Origin: VAZQ01 sp036557665
Lineage (GTDB): Bacteria > Pseudomonadota > Alphaproteobacteria > Rhizobiales > Xanthobacteraceae
Direction: 5' to 3'
Assembly: GCA_036557665.1 (NCBI GenBank)
Contig: DATBHG010000026.1
Coordinates: 59,212-123,211 of the forward strand
Length of the DNA stretch: 64,000 nucleotides
The notes beneath the pieces are model-generated. The model was given only the letters and a program-made list of their open reading frames with translations. It did not search any database and was not told the DNA's origin. This document shows, in pieces, positions 60,645-64,000 of the stretch. Positions within the stretch are counted from its first letter, which is position 1, and the number at the start of each line of letters is the position of its first letter. The position numbers and the translations under genes are program-made.

Positions 60645-63600
60645 TCACGGCGAGAGCCTGTCCGAAACTGCTTTTGTCCGAATGTCCGGGAGCTTCCGAC
60701 CAAGGCGGCGCTGTCGAAACCAGCGGCCGACCCGGTCCATGTAGATGTAGATGACCGGGGTCGTATAAAGGGTCAAGAGCTGGGAGGTGATCAATCCGCC
60801 GATGATTACGATTCCAAACGATTGCCTTATTGCGGAACCCTCGCCCGTGTCCAGCGCGAGGGGGAGCGAGCCGATCAACGCGGTCATCGTCGTCATGATT
60901 ATGGGCCGAAATCGAATCAAGCACGCCTGATAAATCGCATCTTGCGTCTTTGTGCCGCTGCGCTCGGCTGCAAGTGCAAAATCAACCATCATGATCGCGT
61001 TCTTTTTTACGATGCCAAGAAGCAGGATCAAAGCCACAAAGCAGATCAACGTGAACTGCCGCCCAGTGATCATCACGGCCAGGATCCCGCCGATACCGGC
61101 AGCCGGCAAGGATGAAAGTATCGTCAACGGATGAACGTAGCTTTCGTAGAGCACCCCGAGGACGATGTAGATCGTCAGCACAGCAGCCAAAATCAGCCAG
61201 GGCTCCGAGCCGGACGAGGAAGCAAATGCCCGTGCGGTCCCTTCGAAGCTCGTTCGCAGACCAGGCGGCAATTTCAGCTTCTCGACCTCTTGTCTGATCC
61301 GGTTGGTTGCCGTGCTGAGGGCGACATTCGGAGCGAGGTTGAAGGTAATGGTAATGGCGGGAAACTGACCCTGGTGGGAGATCGACAGTGCCGTTGTCTT
61401 GGTGACAGCGCGCGTGACCGAGCTCAAGGGAACCTGGTCTCCCTTGTCCGAGCTGATCCAGACCCTCTGCAATTCCGCTGGGTCGCGCGAGCCCGTCTGC
61501 TCAATTTCGAGAACAACTTGAAATTGATCGGCATCGGTGTACACCCTTGAAACCTGACGCTGACCGAAGGAGCTGTACAGCGCGTCGTCGATCGCTTGCG
61601 GAGTGACGCCGAGCGTGCTCGCACGATCACGATCGATCTCCAGAAAAGTTTGCAGCCCGCGAGTGCGCTGATCGCTTCCGACGTCCATCAGCCCGGGAAT
61701 TTCCCGCAGTCGTGCGATGACGAGCTGATAATACCTCTCGAGCTCGCTCCAGTCGTCGTCCTGCAGCGTAAACTGGAACTTGCCCTTGCCCTCGCGAGCG
61801 CCGACGTAGACATCCTCCAGCGACTGCAGGTATGTGCTGATGCCGGCAATCTGCGCGAGTTGCGGCCTGAGCCTGGTGATGACATCCTCCAGGCTGGGCC
61901 TCTGCTCGAACGGCTTGAGCGCAACATAAAACCGAGATTTGTTCGTAGAAGCAGGCTCGCCTGACGTTCCAATATACGAAACTACGCTGAGCACCGCGGG
62001 ATCATCAAGAATCACCTGCACCACCGCTTTTTGATGCTCGGTCATGGCAGTAAAGGAGACGTCTTGCGAGGCCTCGCCGATTCCAGCGATGACGCCGCTG
62101 TCTTGCGGCGGCAAAAATCCCTTTGGAACGACTACATAGAGCACGATTGTCACCAACGTGGTGGCGACGGCAATGACCCCAATGACTGCGTGCCTTCGCA
62201 AGACCCACCGCAAGCTCGCGGCATAGCCGGCTACAATGAAATCGGCGAGGCGGTCGATGCAAGCCATCGATGTCAGGAGTCCGCGCTGGCCAGGGTCACG
62301 CAGGCGCCCCTCTCGTTTAACAAGCTTGGCGCACATCACAGGGGTAAGGGTGAGCGATACGACCGCCGATATCACGATTGCGCTGCTCAGGGTCACGGAG
62401 AATTCCCGCAGAAACTGTCCGACCACACCAGATACGAGAATCAGCGGCACGAGGGCGGCCACGAGCGAGCCCGTGATCGACACGATCGTAAAGGTCACCT
62501 GCCGCGTACCGATCAAAGCAGCCTCGTTGGGCGATAGACCCATCTCGCGATGACGCGCGACGTTTTCGATCACCACGATGGCGTCATCGACCACGAAACC
62601 GACACAGACCGTGAGCGCTGCAAGCGAAATGTCATTCAGCGTGAACCCGAACAGAAACATCAAGCCGACCGTCCCGACGATCGATACCGGGATTGCTACA
62701 GTCGGCATAAGTGCGGCACGAACGCTGCGCAAGAACAGCAGAATGACTAGCGCCACCACAATGGTCGTAATCAGGAGCACCCATTGGGCGTCGGCGATCC
62801 TGGCCCTGATCGTATCGGTGCGATCTGCCAGAACTGCCACCTTGATCGCGGGGGGCAACCATTTCTGCAGCTGCGGCAGCACCGCACGCACGCGTTCCGC
62901 CGTTTGCACCGCGTTGGCCCCGGCCTCACGCTGGACAACCACGAACATTGCGGGTTTGTCATTGAGCCAACCGGCGACCCTGTCATTGACGACGCTGGGG
63001 GCTACCTTCGCCAGATTGCCGAGTCGAACAATCGTCCCATCCCGCTGCACGATCGGCAGCTGACGGTAGTCCTCAACTCCGAGCAACTGATCGTTGGCCG
63101 CAACACTCTGCGATTTCGCGACGCCTTCAATCGTCCCCTTGGGTATCAGAGCGTTGGCTTCGACAAGAGCGCCGCGCACATCATCGAGCCCAAGTCCGAG
63201 GCCGGCGAGCATGGCCGCATTTGCGCTCACCCTCACGGCATATTTCTGGGCACCCTCGATCGCGGCCCTGCCAACCCCGTCGATTTGAGCAATGCGTTGC
63301 GCAATCACTCTTTCCGCATAGCCGTAGACAACGTCAGCGGGCAACGTGTCCGACGTTACAACAAGAAACATGATCGGCATCTGCTGCGAATTTATCTTGA
63401 TGACGTGCGGCCGCGCAGGCATGTCCTTGGGCAGATCGCTCGATGCGGCATTGACTGCGGATTGAACGTCGGCTGCGGCCCCGGCAACGTCACGGGCAGA
63501 GCTTAGTTGGACCGCGATCTGTGTCCCCCCGAGCACGTTGACCGATGTGAGCTCCGTGACCCCGGCGATCTGCCCAATGCGCCGCTCCAGGGGGGTTGCG

Positions 63601-63788
63601 ACCAATGTGGCCATGGTCTCGGGACTGGCTCCCGGAAGTCCGGCTTGCACAATGATGGTAGGCAAATCGACGGTCGGCATGTCCGCTACGGGAAGCCGGG
63701 GATAAGCGAGCGCACCGAGCAGGACCAAACCGATTGCCGCCAGCGAGGTTGCAACGGGGCGGCGAAGAAGCTGATCCAGCGCCGACAT
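60645..63788 (-). CDS. RND-family multidrug efflux permease (MdtC-like)
   Basis: A 1047-aa inner-membrane pump of the HAE1 type. N-terminus LDQLLRRPVATSLAAIGLVL; proton-relay motif FGFTLNDISLAALTVCVGFVVDDAIVVIENVARH-like (VGFVVDDAIVVIEN) near 404; and the C-terminal half repeat with KNAIMMVDFALAAERSGTKT near 945. It is the expected length. It starts 2 bases after the stop of a truncated RND gene, so it is the second pump of a former mdtBC-like pair. No outer-membrane factor gene is in the window. Confidence 0.92.
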   Translation of the reverse strand: MSALDQLLRRPVATSLAAIGLVLLGALAYPRLPVADMPTVDLPTIIVQAGLPGASPETMATLVATPLERRIGQIAGVTELTSVNVLGGTQIAVQLSSARDVAGAAADVQSAVNAASSDLPKDMPARPHVIKINSQQMPIMFLVVTSDTLPADVVYGYAERVIAQRIAQIDGVGRAAIEGAQKYAVRVSANAAMLAGLGLGLDDVRGALVEANALIPKGTIEGVAKSQSVAANDQLLGVEDYRQLPIVQRDGTIVRLGNLAKVAPSVVNDRVAGWLNDKPAMFVVVQREAGANAVQTAERVRAVLPQLQKWLPPAIKVAVLADRTDTIRARIADAQWVLLITTIVVALVILLFLRSVRAALMPTVAIPVSIVGTVGLMFLFGFTLNDISLAALTVCVGFVVDDAIVVIENVARHREMGLSPNEAALIGTRQVTFTIVSITGSLVAALVPLILVSGVVGQFLREFSVTLSSAIVISAVVSLTLTPVMCAKLVKREGRLRDPGQRGLLTSMACIDRLADFIVAGYAASLRWVLRRHAVIGVIAVATTLVTIVLYVVVPKGFLPPQDSGVIAGIGEASQDVSFTAMTEHQKAVVQVILDDPAVLSVVSYIGTSGEPASTNKSRFYVALKPFEQRPSLEDVITRLRPQLAQIAGISTYLQSLEDVYVGAREGKGKFQFTLQDDDWSELERYYQLVIARLREIPGLMDVGSDQRTRGLQTFLEIDRDRASTLGVTPQAIDDALYSSFGQRQVSRVYTDADQFQVVLEIEQTGSRDPAELQRVWISSDKGDQVPLSSVTRAVTKTTALSISHQGQFPAITITFNLAPNVALSTATNRIRQEVEKLKLPPGLRTSFEGTARAFASSSGSEPWLILAAVLTIYIVLGVLYESYVHPLTILSSLPAAGIGGILAVMITGRQFTLICFVALILLLGIVKKNAIMMVDFALAAERSGTKTQDAIYQACLIRFRPIIMTTMTALIGSLPLALDTGEGSAIRQSFGIVIIGGLITSQLLTLYTTPVIYIYMDRVGRWFRQRRLGRKLPDIRTKAVSDRLSP

Positions 63789-63790
63789 GT

Positions 63791-64000
63791 CTATTCCGCC
63801 GCCTGCCGGCGCGGAATGGTGATCGAGGACGCGACGACCTCCGGGCTTGCACCCGGCAGCGAGGTCGTGACCTGGATGATCGGCGTCTCGATTGTCGGTA
63901 ACGCCGCGACCGGAAGCTCACGGTAGGCAAGCAGTCCGACCAGCAGCAGCGCGGCCATCAGCAACGACGTCGCCACCGGCCGGCGAATGAACGGCGCCGA
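63791..64000 (-). pseudogene. Truncated RND efflux gene, cut by window edge
   Basis: The minus strand from the window edge reads APFIRRPVATSLLMAALLLV, then LLAYRELPVAALPTIETPII, QVTTSLPGASPEVVASSIT, then diverges to IPRRQAAE and stops at 63791. An intact gene would continue with about 980 residues (the porter domain follows PGASPEVV). So the 5' end of a pump gene joins directly to a short tail. The start lies outside the window. A deletion or an assembly misjoin are both possible. Confidence 0.75.

Overview
The window is high-GC DNA that looks alphaproteobacterial, most likely from a soil or freshwater Hyphomicrobiales (Rhizobiales) genome of the Bradyrhizobium/Xanthobacteraceae kind. The evidence is the many periplasmic solute receptors (TctC/Bug, Liv and NitT/TauT types), a HisKA_2-type PAS kinase with its response regulator, small conserved Rhizobiales-type proteins, a complete soxCDXYZAKB cluster, and dispersed palindromic repeats. 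This placement is inferred from gene content; no marker gene such as rRNA is present.

Layout. 0.2-7 kb: a lipocalin-like protein, a Liv-type receptor, a frameshifted GNAT remnant, then a polysaccharide deacetylase, TctC-type receptor and FAD monooxygenase run. 7-10 kb: a lower-GC patch with small genes and two mobile-element scars (resolvase tail, IS630-type transposase remnant). 8.4-13.7 kb: a NitT/TauT-type ABC transporter bracketed by two DUF3891 paralogues. 14-20 kb: secreted RidA-like protein, M48 lipoprotein protease, a degenerate nuclease-fold protein, and a PAS sensor kinase coupled to a single-domain response regulator. 20-23 kb: metallophosphoesterase, cupredoxin, ECF sigma and anti-sigma in one overlapping operon. 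23-29 kb: cytochrome-fused Vgb-like propeller, glutathionyl-hydroquinone reductase-like protein, GAF histidine kinase with a consensus CRP-type palindrome upstream. 29-34 kb: RidA plus a PaoABC-like molybdenum aldehyde oxidoreductase. 34-37 kb: small conserved proteins and a cold-shock protein.

37-46 kb is the best-understood block. A leftward operon soxC-D-X-Y-Z-A-K-B, followed by a DsrE-like and a HbpS/GlcG-like secreted protein, encodes periplasmic thiosulfate oxidation. It diverges from a rightward ArsR-type persulfide-sensor candidate (soxR) and a SoxH-like metallo-beta-lactamase protein. Two sox genes (soxY, soxK) carry tandem duplications at their start codons. 46-52 kb: a GH2 glycosidase, a cysteine-dioxygenase-like cupin, a small protein with a double-glycine leader motif, a degraded receptor gene, a membrane protein and another TctC receptor. 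52-59 kb: a MetE-like methyltransferase, a Liv transporter with a fused permease-ATPase, its Tat-signal receptor, and a divergent Crp/Fnr regulator with a 13-bp tandem repeat between them. 59-64 kb: tRNA-Arg(CCT), an IS481-type transposase fragment, a full RND efflux pump and a truncated second RND gene at the right edge.

Gene starts were chosen from ribosome-binding sites, overlaps and family N-termini. Functions rest on motif recognition by eye; no database search was run.
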